From: Ilumatobacter sp.
GTDB taxonomy: Bacteria; Actinomycetota; Acidimicrobiia; Acidimicrobiales; Ilumatobacteraceae
DNA: 58,439 nt
NCBI GenBank assembly: GCA_013002175.1
Contig: JABDKP010000026.1
Coordinates: 1-58,439, forward strand
Reading direction: 5' to 3'
Shown: in pieces, positions 41,196 to 50,209 of the stretch
How the letters are laid out: each line of letters begins with the position of its first letter
Numbering within the stretch: the first letter of the stretch is position 1
Notes under the pieces: model-generated
Databases searched by the model: none
Told to the model about the DNA's origin: nothing
The model's input: only the letters and a program-made list of their open reading frames with translations
Translations under genes and position numbers: made by a program

Positions 41196-41402
41196 TCAAT
41201 CGCCGACGTTGTCGACCAGGAAGGAGATGCGTACGAGCGCACCCCACTCGTCGAGGTTGTCGCCTCGCAGGCCGATCGACACGACGTCGAGCGCCTTCAC
41301 ATCGCGCAGATTCCTGCCTGCCTCAGCGAGCGCGTTCTTGACAGCAGCGTCAGAACTCTCCGATGACCGGCCGACGACCTCGATGATCTTGGTGACACTC
41401 AT
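41196..41402 (-). CDS. Dodecin (flavin-binding storage protein)
   Basis: 68 residues, the usual dodecin length, beginning VTKIIEVVGRSSESSDAAVKN and continuing ALAEAGRNLRDVKALDVVS. These small proteins form hollow dodecamers that bind and shelter flavins such as FMN or riboflavin. The conserved flavin-packing Trp region is shifted (DEWGALVRISFLV carries the Trp). ATG 41402; it is a lone gene with no flavin pathway beside it. Confidence 0.9.
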   Translation of the reverse strand: MSVTKIIEVVGRSSESSDAAVKNALAEAGRNLRDVKALDVVSIGLRGDNLDEWGALVRISFLVDNVGD

Positions 41403-41549
41403 TGTGGACTCCTCGTTGGGATGGGCTTCTCGCCATCATGGCATCGCCGCGACGCCGCGCCACGGCCGGACGGGATCCGGAAGCTTGTGCTCCGAGCAAG
41501 TCACGATCACCAGACCTGCTGGTGGAGGATCTCTTGTCGGAACGACTGA

Positions 41550-43451
41550 TCAGCCGATGATCCCCCGCATCCGCAGAGCTTCGACCACTGCTTCGGCGGC
41601 CCCCTCGGCCGACATCACCGACGTATTGACACGGACCTCGGGCGCCTCCGGCGGCTCGTACGGCGAGTCGATCCCCGTGAAGTTCGCCAGCTCGCCCGCC
41701 CGCGCCTTGGCGTACAGGCCCTTCGGGTCACGCTCCTCGGCCACCTCGAGTGGGGTGTCGACGTGCACCTCGATGAACTCGCCGTCCTCGACGCGGTCCC
41801 GCGCCAGCTGCCGCTCGGCCCGGAACGGCGAGATGAACGACACGACCACGACGATGCCGGCATCGACCATCAGCGCCGACACCTCGGCAATCCGGCGGAT
41901 GTTCTCGACGCGGTCGGCGTCGGTGAACCCGAGGTCGCGGTTCAGGCCGTGGCGGACGTTGTCGCCGTCGAGGAGGTAGGTGCGCACGCCGTCGGCATGC
42001 AACTTCGCCTCGACGATGTCGGCGATCGTCGACTTGCCCGATCCGGACAGGCCGGTGAACCACACGACGCCGGGCTGCTGCCCGTTCAGCTCGGCGCGGG
42101 CGCCCTTGTCGACGCGCACGTCCTGCCAGTGGATGTTGTGCGACCGCCGCAGTGCGAAGTGCAGCAGGCCGGCGCCGACGGTGTTCTGCGTCAGCTTGTC
42201 GATGATGACGAACCCACCGGTGTCGCGATTGGTGGAATACGGGTCGAACGGGATCGCCCGGTCGAGGCTGAGGTTGCAGACCCCGATCTCGTTGAGCGCG
42301 AGCGTGTGCGCGGCGAGGTGGTCGAGCGTGTTCACGTCGACGCGGTACTTCGGATGGGCGATCGTGACACCGACGGTGCGCGTCCCGATCTTCATCAGGT
42401 ACGGGCGGCCCGGCAGCATCTCGTCCTCGTGCATCCACACGACGTGCGCCTCGAACTGATCGGCGACCTCGGCCGGCGAATCGGCCGCGCAGATCAGGTC
42501 GCCACGACTCGCATCGATCTCGTCGGACAGGGTGAGCGTGACCGACTGGCCGGCGACTGCCTCGTGGAGATCGCCGTCCATCGTGACGATGCGCTCGACC
42601 GTGCTCGTCGTGCCCGCCGGGAGCACTCGCACCGGGTCGCCCGGCTTGACGGTGCCACCGACGACGCGCCCCGAGAACCCTCGGAAGTCGTGACTGGGAC
42701 GGTTGACCCACTGCACCGGCATCCGGAACGGCGACGACGTCGCCTCGTCGTCGACCGGGACGGTCTCGAGATGGCCCATCAGCGTCGGCCCGTGGTACCA
42801 CGGCGTGTGCCCGCTCGGTTCGGTGATGTTGTCGCCCTTCAGCGCCGACACGGGGATGAACGTCACGTGGTCGATCCCGATGCGGCCGGCGAAGTCGAGG
42901 AACTCGGCACAGATCGCGTCGTAGATCTCGTGCGAATAGTCGACCAGGTCCATCTTGTTGACCGCGACCGCAACGTGCTTGATGCCGAGCAGCGACACGA
43001 GGTAGCTGTGGCGACGCGTCTGGGTCAGAACACCCTTGCGCGCATCGACCATCAGCACCGCGGCGTCGGCCGTCGACGCACCGGTGACCATGTTGCGCGT
43101 GTACTGCTCGTGACCGGGCGTGTCGGCAACGATGAACTTGCGCCGCTCGGTCGAGAAGAAGCGATAGGCGACGTCGATCGTGATGCCCTGCTCGCGCTCG
43201 GCGGTGAGACCGTCGAGGAGGAGGGCGAAGTCGAGGTCGGTGCCCTGGGTGCCGACCTTGGCCGAGTCGGCGGCGAGCTGCGCCAGGTGGTCTTCGAAAA
43301 CGAGATGCGATTCGTACAGCAGCCGTCCGATCAACGTGCTCTTGCCGTCGTCGACGCTGCCGCACGTGATGAACCGCAGCAGGCTCTTGTACTGATGCGA
43401 CGTCAGGTACTCGTCGATGTCGGTGGCAATCAAATCTGAAGCGTGGGCCAT
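41550..43451 (-). CDS. cysNC: Bifunctional sulfate adenylyltransferase subunit 1 / APS kinase (CysNC)
   Basis: 633 residues from ATG 43451, overlapping the CysD stop as TGATG. The first ~440 residues are the GTPase Cys[15 protein letters not shown] (P-loop), [15 protein letters not shown] and an EF-Tu-like C-terminal barrel. The last ~190 are the APS kinase Cys[13 protein letters not shown] (P-loop), [15 protein letters not shown]. The fused enzyme with CysD makes APS from sulfate and ATP and then PAPS. It is the second gene of the cysD-cysNC operon, under a candidate Rrf2 operator. It fits a sulfur theme with the window's sulfatases. Confidence 0.96.
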   Translation of the reverse strand: MAHASDLIATDIDEYLTSHQYKSLLRFITCGSVDDGKSTLIGRLLYESHLVFEDHLAQLAADSAKVGTQGTDLDFALLLDGLTAEREQGITIDVAYRFFSTERRKFIVADTPGHEQYTRNMVTGASTADAAVLMVDARKGVLTQTRRHSYLVSLLGIKHVAVAVNKMDLVDYSHEIYDAICAEFLDFAGRIGIDHVTFIPVSALKGDNITEPSGHTPWYHGPTLMGHLETVPVDDEATSSPFRMPVQWVNRPSHDFRGFSGRVVGGTVKPGDPVRVLPAGTTSTVERIVTMDGDLHEAVAGQSVTLTLSDEIDASRGDLICAADSPAEVADQFEAHVVWMHEDEMLPGRPYLMKIGTRTVGVTIAHPKYRVDVNTLDHLAAHTLALNEIGVCNLSLDRAIPFDPYSTNRDTGGFVIIDKLTQNTVGAGLLHFALRRSHNIHWQDVRVDKGARAELNGQQPGVVWFTGLSGSGKSTIADIVEAKLHADGVRTYLLDGDNVRHGLNRDLGFTDADRVENIRRIAEVSALMVDAGIVVVVSFISPFRAERQLARDRVEDGEFIEVHVDTPLEVAEERDPKGLYAKARAGELANFTGIDSPYEPPEAPEVRVNTSVMSAEGAAEAVVEALRMRGIIG

Positions 43452-44371
43452 CAGAAGTAGCCCTCCTGCTTCTTCTTCTCCATCGAGCCCGACGCGTCGA
43501 AGTCGATGATCCGGCCCTGCCGCTCGGACGTCGTCGCGAGCAGCATCTCCTGGATGATCCCGGTCAGCGTGTCCGCCTCGCTCTCGATCGCCCCCGACAG
43601 TGGGTAGCAACCGAGCGTGCGGAACCGCACCGACCTGTGCTCGGGCACTTCGCCGTCGTTGAGCTGGAACCGGTCGTCGTCGACCATGATCAGCGTGCCG
43701 TCCCGTTCGACGACCGGGCGCGAGGCCGCGAAGTACAGCGGCACGATCGGGATCTGCTCGAGGTGGATGTACTGCCACACGTCGAGCTCGGTCCAGTTCG
43801 AGATCGGGAACACCCGCAGCGTCTCGCCGTTGCTGCGGCGGGCGTTGTAGAGCTGCCACAGCTCGGGCCGCTGACGCTTCGGGTCCCACTGATGCTGTGC
43901 GGATCGCACCGAGAAGACGCGCTCTTTGGCGCGGGACTTCTCCTCGTCTCGGCGGGCGCCGCCGAAACACAGGTCGAACCGATGCTCGTCGATGACCTGC
44001 TTCAACCCGTCGGTCTTCCACATGTCGGTGTGCATCGCCGAGCCGTGATCGAACGGATTGATCCCGCGCGCCACGCAGTCGGGGTTCTGGTGGACGACGA
44101 GATCGAGACCGTGCTCGGCGGCGGTCTTGTCGCGGAACTCGTACATGTCCGAGAACTTCCACGTCGTGTCGACGTGGACCAGCGGGAACGGCGGCGTCGA
44201 TGGATGGAACGCCTTGCGGGCGAGGTGCAGCATGCACGAGCTGTCCTTGCCGATGCTGTACAGCATCGCCGGGCGCTCGCTCTCTGCAACCGCCTCGCGC
44301 ATGATCTGAATCGCCTCGGCCTCGAGTCGTTGGAGATGGGTGAGGCGTCCGGCGTCGAGTGTCGTCGTCAC
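43451..44371 (-). CDS. cysD: Sulfate adenylyltransferase subunit 2
   Basis: 306 residues from GTG 44371. PP-loop ATP pyrophosphatase fold with [18 protein letters not shown] near residue 40, [20 protein letters not shown] and [16 protein letters not shown]. With CysN it makes adenosine phosphosulfate from sulfate. Stop overlaps the CysNC start. A candidate promoter and operator lie 40-75 bases upstream (44410-44448), next to the Rrf2 regulator gene. Confidence 0.95.
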   Translation of the reverse strand: MTTTLDAGRLTHLQRLEAEAIQIMREAVAESERPAMLYSIGKDSSCMLHLARKAFHPSTPPFPLVHVDTTWKFSDMYEFRDKTAAEHGLDLVVHQNPDCVARGINPFDHGSAMHTDMWKTDGLKQVIDEHRFDLCFGGARRDEEKSRAKERVFSVRSAQHQWDPKRQRPELWQLYNARRSNGETLRVFPISNWTELDVWQYIHLEQIPIVPLYFAASRPVVERDGTLIMVDDDRFQLNDGEVPEHRSVRFRTLGCYPLSGAIESEADTLTGIIQEMLLATTSERQGRIIDFDASGSMEKKKQEGYF

Positions 44372-44409
44372 GTGATGGTCCTGGCTGTCCGATGATTGTC
44401 TACTAAGTC

Positions 44410-44448
44410 TACCGACAATATGGTAAACAGATGTCTCGATTGTCTCAA
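44410..44448 (-). promoter_or_regulatory. Candidate cysD promoter with Rrf2 operator
   Basis: On the minus strand a -35-like TTGAGA (44443-44448) and a -10-like TACCAT (44420-44425) are 17 bases apart. The -10 overlaps an inverted repeat TACC-N8-GGTA (44410-44425) in an unusually AT-rich stretch for this genome. The adjacent Rrf2-type regulator is the obvious candidate to bind it and block transcription of cysD-cysNC. Confidence 0.55.
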
Positions 44449-44520
44449 GAGGTTCATCGGCACGAGTGCGGTCGAACACGAGCGCGCTGCCCGAGACGAG
44501 TGGCCGTGCGTGCGTGCAGC

Positions 44521-45021
44521 TCAGCGCGGGTGGCGGGCCTCGGTCGTCACCTCGTACTGGTGGGCCAGCTCGGCGACGTCGGCGGGCAGCGACCCGGCGA
44601 CGAGATCGGCGAGCGAGACCGTCTCGAGCACGCGTCGCAGACTGCCGCGAATCGCCATCCAGACCTGCGGCAACGCGCTGGCCGGTGCGGGGTAGCGGAG
44701 CCCACGCAGGCTCTCATCGTGCACGTCGGCGAGCGGGCCGTCGACCGCACGGAACACATCGGCGAGCGAGATCTCGCCGGCGGGTCGCGACAGCGAGAAC
44801 CCGCCGTCCGGCCCCCGCTTCGACCGGACCAGTTCCGCCCGCTTGAGGTCGCGCATGATGTCCAGCAGATACTTCAGAGAGATGTCCTGGCGCGTCGCGA
44901 TCGCCTCGGCCTTGATCGTCACGCTGACGGCCGATGTCGGCTTGGGCGCTTCCGCCAACTCGCCCGACGCCAATTCCGCCATCGCCCGAACTGCGTTGTC
45001 GACCCGTTCGGAGATCCGCAT
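44521..45021 (-). CDS. Rrf2-family regulator, probable control of sulfate assimilation
   Basis: 166 residues from ATG 45021. Typical start [18 protein letters not shown], helix-turn-helix [24 protein letters not shown] and wing [11 protein letters not shown]. The three Fe-S cysteines of IscR/NsrR-type members are missing, so it resembles the CymR type, which senses cysteine synthesis through a partner. It lies immediately upstream of cysD on the same strand. An inserted stretch of ~14 residues ([14 protein letters not shown]) precedes the recognition helix region. Confidence 0.88.
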   Translation of the reverse strand: MRISERVDNAVRAMAELASGELAEAPKPTSAVSVTIKAEAIATRQDISLKYLLDIMRDLKRAELVRSKRGPDGGFSLSRPAGEISLADVFRAVDGPLADVHDESLRGLRYPAPASALPQVWMAIRGSLRRVLETVSLADLVAGSLPADVAELAHQYEVTTEARHPR

Positions 45022-45063
45022 CGCCCGCCGACGCTAGTGCAGCGGCGCGATGCGCGGCAGTGG

Positions 45064-45903
45064 TCAGTCGCGGGCCCGGCGCAGCAACACTTCCTGGGCG
45101 ATCGTCGCCACGTGCGTGCCGTCGATCGACAGCACGTCGCCCGTCACGAGGCCGCGAGCGCCGGCCAGCCCGTGCGAACGGGTGTCGAACCAGTGCCACT
45201 CGTCGGCGCGACAGGGCCGGTGGAACCACACTGCATGATCGAGACTGGCGCCCTGGAACCGGCCGCGGTCGGCGACGTCGTTGTCGAAGTCCGGGTGCGG
45301 AGACCGCGCCGACCTCGACGGCGCGGCGTCGGACATGAACGCCAGCGCGCAGGCGTGCTCCACCGGGTCGTCGTCGAGGTCGGCGCGGAGCCGGATCCAG
45401 TAGCCCAGGCGATTCGGGGGCCCGTCGTTCGGCACGCCGGCGAGGTCGACCGCTCGACGATCGATCATCGCGCCCCACGAATAGTCGCTCAGCGACGGGT
45501 CGTCGGGCAGCGGCAGGTCCGGTGGGAACGCGGCGAGCTGAGCGTCGGCCTCGTCCTCGACGATCTGGAATGACACCGAGAGGTTGAGGATCGCCCCGCC
45601 TGACTGGCGGGCGACGACCTGACGCGTCGAGAACGAACGGCCGTCGCGCAACCGCTCGACCTCGAACCGGATCGGTTCGGTGGTCGAGCCGGGGCGGATG
45701 AAGTAGGAGTGGAGCGAGTGGGCGAACCGGTCGGGTTCGACGGTGGCGGCCGCCGCCTTCAGCGCCTGGGCGACGACCTGCCCGCCGAACAGGCGGTTGC
45801 CCCACGGGTAGCGCGCGACGATCGCGACGAAGGTGTCCGGTCCATGCGGCTCGAGACGGAGCAGGTCGCCGAAGTCGACGTCACGGATGCGCGGGGTGTT
45901 CAT
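45064..45903 (-). CDS. tesB: Acyl-CoA thioesterase II (TesB-like)
   Basis: 279 residues, two hotdog domains. First: RLFGGQVVAQALKAAAATV, LHSYFIRPGSTTEPI, RSFSTRQVVARQSGG. Second: ASLDHAVWFHRPCRADEWHWFDT and GARGLVTGDVLSIDGT. These are TesB signature parts; the reaction is hydrolysis of medium- or long-chain acyl-CoA. ATG 45903. It is the last gene before the Rrf2 gene on the same strand, with a 42-base gap. Confidence 0.9.
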   Translation of the reverse strand: MNTPRIRDVDFGDLLRLEPHGPDTFVAIVARYPWGNRLFGGQVVAQALKAAAATVEPDRFAHSLHSYFIRPGSTTEPIRFEVERLRDGRSFSTRQVVARQSGGAILNLSVSFQIVEDEADAQLAAFPPDLPLPDDPSLSDYSWGAMIDRRAVDLAGVPNDGPPNRLGYWIRLRADLDDDPVEHACALAFMSDAAPSRSARSPHPDFDNDVADRGRFQGASLDHAVWFHRPCRADEWHWFDTRSHGLAGARGLVTGDVLSIDGTHVATIAQEVLLRRARD

Positions 45904-45927
45904 CGGTGCAGTCTCGCCGACGCGTCG

Positions 45928-46884
45928 TCAACCGACCTCGTTGGCGAGCGGCTCGTCCGCGACCCACCGGGCGAGGTTGGCCAGAAACGCTTCGGCGGCG
46001 CGGCGGCCCGTCCCGTCGGTGCTGCCCGAATTGTGGGGCGTGATGATCACGTTCGGCAGCGTCCACAGGGGATCGTCAGGTGGCAGAGGCTCGGGCGTGG
46101 TGACGTCCAACCCCGCCCCGCCGAGACGCGCGGCCGCGAGGGCAGCGGTCAATGCGTCCTGATCGACCAGCTCGCCCCGTCCCACGTTGACGAAGAATGC
46201 ATGCGGCGGCATCGCGCCGATCAGCTCCGCCGACACGATGCCGCGGGTGTCGTCGTTGAGTGGCAGCGCGACGACGACTGCGTCCGCACCGGCGACGACG
46301 TCGTGCAACTCGCCGAGCACACGTGTCTCACACGGCTCGTCGCCGCGGATCTGGCGGCGCACGATCACCGGGTCCATTCCGAAGCACGACGCGAGCCGGA
46401 CCACTTCCCTGCCGATCGGCCCATACCCGACGACGACGAGCCGTCGGCCCTCCAGCTCGTCCCACCGCTCCCAACCCCATCGACCGTCCGCTTGATCGCG
46501 AATCCGTTCGGGCAGCTTCCGGGCCAACGCCAGCAGGTACATCATCACGGTGCGGGCGATCGGCGGCGCGCTCGCACCAGACGACGTGGTCAGCCGGACC
46601 CCGTCGTCGACCATCCGCCCGAAGACCGGGCTGTCCACGCCGGCGGACATCGTGTGGAACCACGCAAGCTGCGGGCACTGCAGGGCGGCGCCGACGAAGG
46701 CGCGGGCCCGGTCCGGCCATGCATCGTGGGAGAAGAAGGCGAGCGTGATCCGCGCCAGGTCCTCGTCCGCGACGCGGTCGTCACCGGTCAGCACCACGAC
46801 GTCCAGCTCAGGGGCGGCCGCGCGGACCGCGGTGCCATGTTCGTCCCAGAAGTCGTCGGTACACAGCAGCACGTCGGAACCCAT
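45928..46884 (-). CDS. D-2-hydroxyacid dehydrogenase family protein
   Basis: 318 residues from ATG 46884. NAD-binding loop VVVGYGPIGREV, catalytic Arg in NVGRGELVDQDAL, Glu in GLDVTTPEPLP and His in ITPHNSG, in the order and spacing of NAD-dependent D-isomer 2-hydroxyacid dehydrogenases. Substrate is not predictable. It has no ACT or other regulatory part. Only 73 bases separate it from the divergent redoxin gene, so both promoters are in that gap. Confidence 0.88.
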   Translation of the reverse strand: MGSDVLLCTDDFWDEHGTAVRAAAPELDVVVLTGDDRVADEDLARITLAFFSHDAWPDRARAFVGAALQCPQLAWFHTMSAGVDSPVFGRMVDDGVRLTTSSGASAPPIARTVMMYLLALARKLPERIRDQADGRWGWERWDELEGRRLVVVGYGPIGREVVRLASCFGMDPVIVRRQIRGDEPCETRVLGELHDVVAGADAVVVALPLNDDTRGIVSAELIGAMPPHAFFVNVGRGELVDQDALTAALAAARLGGAGLDVTTPEPLPPDDPLWTLPNVIITPHNSGSTDGTGRRAAEAFLANLARWVADEPLANEVG

Positions 46885-46957
46885 CCGGAGTTCGTAGCAA
46901 GCGAGAACACATCCGGACGAACCGATGTCCCGGCGACGATGTCCGTACGATGCGGAG

Positions 46958-47509
46958 ATGACCGAGCGATCCGCAGTCGGCACGTTGCGCGTGGGCGACG
47001 GCCTTCCGTCGTTCCGGTTCGCCGACGGCCTGGGCGGAACGTGGTCGAGCGATGCCCACCGCGCGACCGGGGTACCGCTGGTACTGATCCTGCACCGACA
47101 TCTCGCTTGACTGCCGTGCCAGGAGCACGTGCTCGCCGTGAGCGAGCGCAGCGAGGAGTTCGGTGACACCGAGGTCGCCGTCGTCACGTTCACCGACCCG
47201 CGTCACCTCGATGCGTACCGGGCCCACCTCGGTGTGTCGTTCCCGGTTGTCGCCGACGTCGACCGTGCGCTGTACCGCGCCCTCGGACTCGAACGGGGCA
47301 CGTGGCGCCAGGTCTGGTCGATCGGCACACTCAAGCTGTACGCGCGCCTGCTGCGGCGGGGTCGGCGTCTCCGTCGCTCGACCGAGGACCTTCGCCAGCT
47401 CGGCGCCGATGTCGTCGTCGACGCCGACGGCACGATCGTCCGACTCTTCCGGCCGGCCAGTCCGGATGCCCGCCCCACGGTCGACGACCTGCTCGCGGCG
47501 CTGCGCTGA
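46958..47509 (+). CDS. Probable selenoprotein: AhpC/TSA peroxiredoxin-like protein with UxxC
   Basis: 183 residues if TGA 47108-47110 is read as selenocysteine (residue 51). From ATG 46958: GDGLPSFRFADGLGG is the usual redoxin lead-in, VPLVLILHRHLA the strand before the active site, then U-Leu-Pro-Cys, QEHVLAVSE, VAVVTFTDP, FPVVADVDRALYRALGL and VVVDADGTIVRLFRPAS. Both halves are in one frame and match the peroxiredoxin-like AhpC-TSA_2 type, in which this position is the first Cys of a CxxC. It is the second case in this window. A pseudogene would not keep such an exact frame and fold. Confidence 0.83.
47111..47134 (+). promoter_or_regulatory. Candidate bacterial SECIS hairpin after TGA of the peroxiredoxin-like gene
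   Basis: CGTGC (47115-47119) and GCACG (47125-47129) form a 5-bp stem with loop CAGGA, whose two guanines lie 12-13 bases after the TGA. It is shorter than the hairpin after the TlpA-like gene but has the same GG in the apical loop. Confidence is lower because a 5-bp stem is not rare in GC-rich DNA. Confidence 0.5.
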
Positions 47510-47514
47510 CCGTC

Positions 47515-48882
47515 TCAGCGGCTGTTGCCGGAGGGCAGCAGTGTCGCGACCGGCGCGCCGTCACGGAACACGGTGACGTCGCCGTCCTCGGACACCTTGA
47601 GCACCACCAGCGCGGCCTGCGACAGCGACCGCGCCGCCGCGGTACGAGCCCCTTCGTGCTCGCTGTCCGAGCTGCTGATGATCGCCCCGTACGCCAGCAA
47701 CCTGCCGTCGCGGTCGAGCACCGTCGCACCGTCGAGTTCGCCGAGCCGCGCCAGCGTCTGCACGTCGAGATCCGCCGCCTCGATCAGGTGGTGGAGCCGC
47801 GTCTCCGGTCGCATCGCAGCGACGTCGAACTCGTTCCGGAGGTCGTAGCGGTCCTTGCGGGCGACGATGTCGTCGACGTCGGCGGCGTCCGCGACGATCG
47901 CGAAGATCGCGCCACCGGACTTCACCGACACGATCAGCGCGGCACCGACGATCAGGTCGACCGCCGCGCCGCCGCCGATCGTGTCACCGATCGAACGGGC
48001 CAACCACAGCGGGAACGCCGTCCAGTGCTCGCTGCGCCGGATGACGAGCGGCTGGCCGTCGACGAACGCCCAGATGCTGCGGTCCTCGCGCAGAAAGAAG
48101 CCGATCCCGCCGAGCTGACGCGTGGCGAGGGCGACCAGCGATCCGCTGTCGACGAACTCGCGCTCGACTGCCTCCAGTGGAAGCGCGTCCGGATGCAGGC
48201 GGTCGAGGTGGTGGGCCTGCACCTCCGTGCGCGCTCGTCCGTCCTGGTCGACGACGAGGACGGACCGGCGACCGTCGAAGAGCAGTGGGCTGCGCTTCGC
48301 GTCGCGGAGGCCGGACGGATACGGCACGGTCAGCCGCGGCTCGTTCGTCAGCGCATCGGTGATCAGCACACCGTGCGTCAGGTTGTGCGATTCGACCCGC
48401 GTGCCGCTCAACTCGATGAGGTACTCCAGCGTGGCAGCCAGCAGCTCGCTGGGTGCACACTCGCGATCGGTCCAACCCTGGTGATGGCTGAGCAGCTCGA
48501 CGATCACCGTGTCGCGCAGCGCCCGCTCGACCGCCGGGCCGAGGCGGCCGTCGACGCGGCGCATCGGCCCGAATCGACCGGCCGCCCGCAGCGCGGCATC
48601 CGGCAACGACAGCAGCGCGTCGGGAACTGCGGCGACGTGAGCCGCCGAGCGCACGCCGAACCCGATCGACAACGTCGTCGTCCACCCGTCGACCAGCACG
48701 GCGGACGCCGAGACGACCACCGGTCCGACAAACGTCGACGGCGGGTCCGACGGGCTCGACGCATCGACTGGCGTGTATCGCAGGTCGACCTCGGCGTTGC
48801 CGAGCAACTCACGAACGAAGTCGGCGACCACTTCGCCGACGGGGTCGTCGGGCGGCTGCGATGGGACGACGGCCTGGCTCAC
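47515..48882 (-). CDS. Protein with C-terminal DAC/DisA_N-like domain
   Basis: 455 residues from GTG 48882. The N-terminal ~200 residues are of unknown type, then a region with FFLREDRSIWAFVDGQP. The C-terminal ~70 residues show the DAC signature of diadenylate cyclases: LGELDGATVLDRDGRLLAYGAI (DGA motif), then GARTAAARSLSQAALVVLKVSE where RHR would normally stand. The loss of the RHR suggests a nucleotide-binding or sensing role rather than cyclic-di-AMP synthesis. It is a single gene, convergent with the peroxiredoxin-like gene. Confidence 0.7.
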   Translation of the reverse strand: MSQAVVPSQPPDDPVGEVVADFVRELLGNAEVDLRYTPVDASSPSDPPSTFVGPVVVSASAVLVDGWTTTLSIGFGVRSAAHVAAVPDALLSLPDAALRAAGRFGPMRRVDGRLGPAVERALRDTVIVELLSHHQGWTDRECAPSELLAATLEYLIELSGTRVESHNLTHGVLITDALTNEPRLTVPYPSGLRDAKRSPLLFDGRRSVLVVDQDGRARTEVQAHHLDRLHPDALPLEAVEREFVDSGSLVALATRQLGGIGFFLREDRSIWAFVDGQPLVIRRSEHWTAFPLWLARSIGDTIGGGAAVDLIVGAALIVSVKSGGAIFAIVADAADVDDIVARKDRYDLRNEFDVAAMRPETRLHHLIEAADLDVQTLARLGELDGATVLDRDGRLLAYGAIISSSDSEHEGARTAAARSLSQAALVVLKVSEDGDVTVFRDGAPVATLLPSGNSR

Positions 48883-48976
48883 GGTCGCAGTCTCGCATGC
48901 GACCGTGCCGGACCCGAGCCGACGTTCACACCGGTGAGATGTCGCTTTTCTCGGCGAAGTCCGGCACCGTGTTCGC

Positions 48977-50200
48977 GTGAGATCCGACACCTACGACATC
49001 GCGGTCATCGGCGGCGGGCCGGCCGGCACCGCGGCCGCGATTCGCGCCGCTCGCGCGGGGCTGCGGGTCGTCGTCTTCGAGAAGGGCAAGCACGGACGCG
49101 ACAAGGTCTGCGGTGACGGTCTCACGCCCCGCGCGGTCGGCGCGTTGCACGACCTCGACATCGACCTCGACGACGCCCATCTCATCCAGGGGCTGCGGAT
49201 GATCGCCGGACGGACGACACGCGAGCTCGACTGGCCGACGACCGACCGCTTCCCCGACCATGGTGCGGTCTGGCCGCGGCGCAGGTTGGACACGGCACTG
49301 ATGGACGCCGCCGCGAACGCCGGGGCCGAGATGGTCTACGAAACCGAGGCCCTGCCGGTGCTCACCGGCAACCGGGTGACCGGGGTGGCCGCGGGCGGGC
49401 GCACGGTCAGCGCCGGGTTGACGATCGTCGCCGCGGGCGCCCAGGGCGCAGTCGCCAAGATGCTCGGCGCCACCCGCGTCGCGGACGAGCCGTTCGGCCT
49501 CGCCATCCGTACGTACGCGGAGACGCCACGGCACGCCGACGCCCATCTCGAAGCGTGCCTCTCGCTGCGCGACGCCAGCGGCACGGCGGTACCCGGGTAC
49601 GGCTGGATGTTCCCGGCCGGCGACGGCACGGTCAACATCGGCTGCGGCGCGCTCTCCACCATGAAGGGCTTCAAGAAGCTCAATCTCAACACGCTGCTCG
49701 ACACGTATCGCGCGCAGGTTCAGGACGACTGGGAGCTCGGGCCCAACCTCGAACGGGCGCGGGCGTGGCGGCTACCGATGTCTGCCCAACGGCGTCACGG
49801 CGAGGGGTGGGTCGCGATCGGCGACGCGGCGGGCCTCGTCAACCCGATGAACGGCGAGGGCATCGACTACGGGCTCGAGTCCGGGATGCTGGCGGTCGAC
49901 CTGTTCGTCGAGGACCCCGCAACCGCCCCGCAGCGCTACGACGAACTCGTCGGCGAGCGGTTCGACGCGTTCCTCCGCACCGGTCGGCGCTTCTCGTTCC
50001 TGATCGGTCACCCGCTGATCCTCAAGACCGGCCTCGCGCTGTCGGTCAGCACCGACGCGATCGCCAGGATCACCCTCGCGGTCATGGGCAACCTGATCGA
50101 CAACACCACGCCCGGCGCTGCCGGCAAGGTGATGTGGATGGCGGACAAGACGCTCGCCCTCGCCGACCCACTCCTGCGCCGGACACGGGCCGCAGCCTGA
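48977..50200 (+). CDS. Geranylgeranyl reductase family flavoprotein
   Basis: 407 residues from GTG 48977. FAD-binding start IAVIGGGPAGTAAAIRAARAG, VVFEKGKHGRDKVCGDGLTPRA and the later GEGWVAIGDAAGLVNPMNGEG are typical of the geranylgeranyl-reductase / menaquinone-reductase (MenJ-like) group, which saturates isoprenoid double bonds. A C-terminal hydrophobic stretch follows. Actinobacteria use such enzymes on menaquinone or lipid side chains. The exact substrate is not decided here. Confidence 0.88.
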   Translation: MRSDTYDIAVIGGGPAGTAAAIRAARAGLRVVVFEKGKHGRDKVCGDGLTPRAVGALHDLDIDLDDAHLIQGLRMIAGRTTRELDWPTTDRFPDHGAVWPRRRLDTALMDAAANAGAEMVYETEALPVLTGNRVTGVAAGGRTVSAGLTIVAAGAQGAVAKMLGATRVADEPFGLAIRTYAETPRHADAHLEACLSLRDASGTAVPGYGWMFPAGDGTVNIGCGALSTMKGFKKLNLNTLLDTYRAQVQDDWELGPNLERARAWRLPMSAQRRHGEGWVAIGDAAGLVNPMNGEGIDYGLESGMLAVDLFVEDPATAPQRYDELVGERFDAFLRTGRRFSFLIGHPLILKTGLALSVSTDAIARITLAVMGNLIDNTTPGAAGKVMWMADKTLALADPLLRRTRAAA

Positions 50201-50209
50201 GAGCATGCG

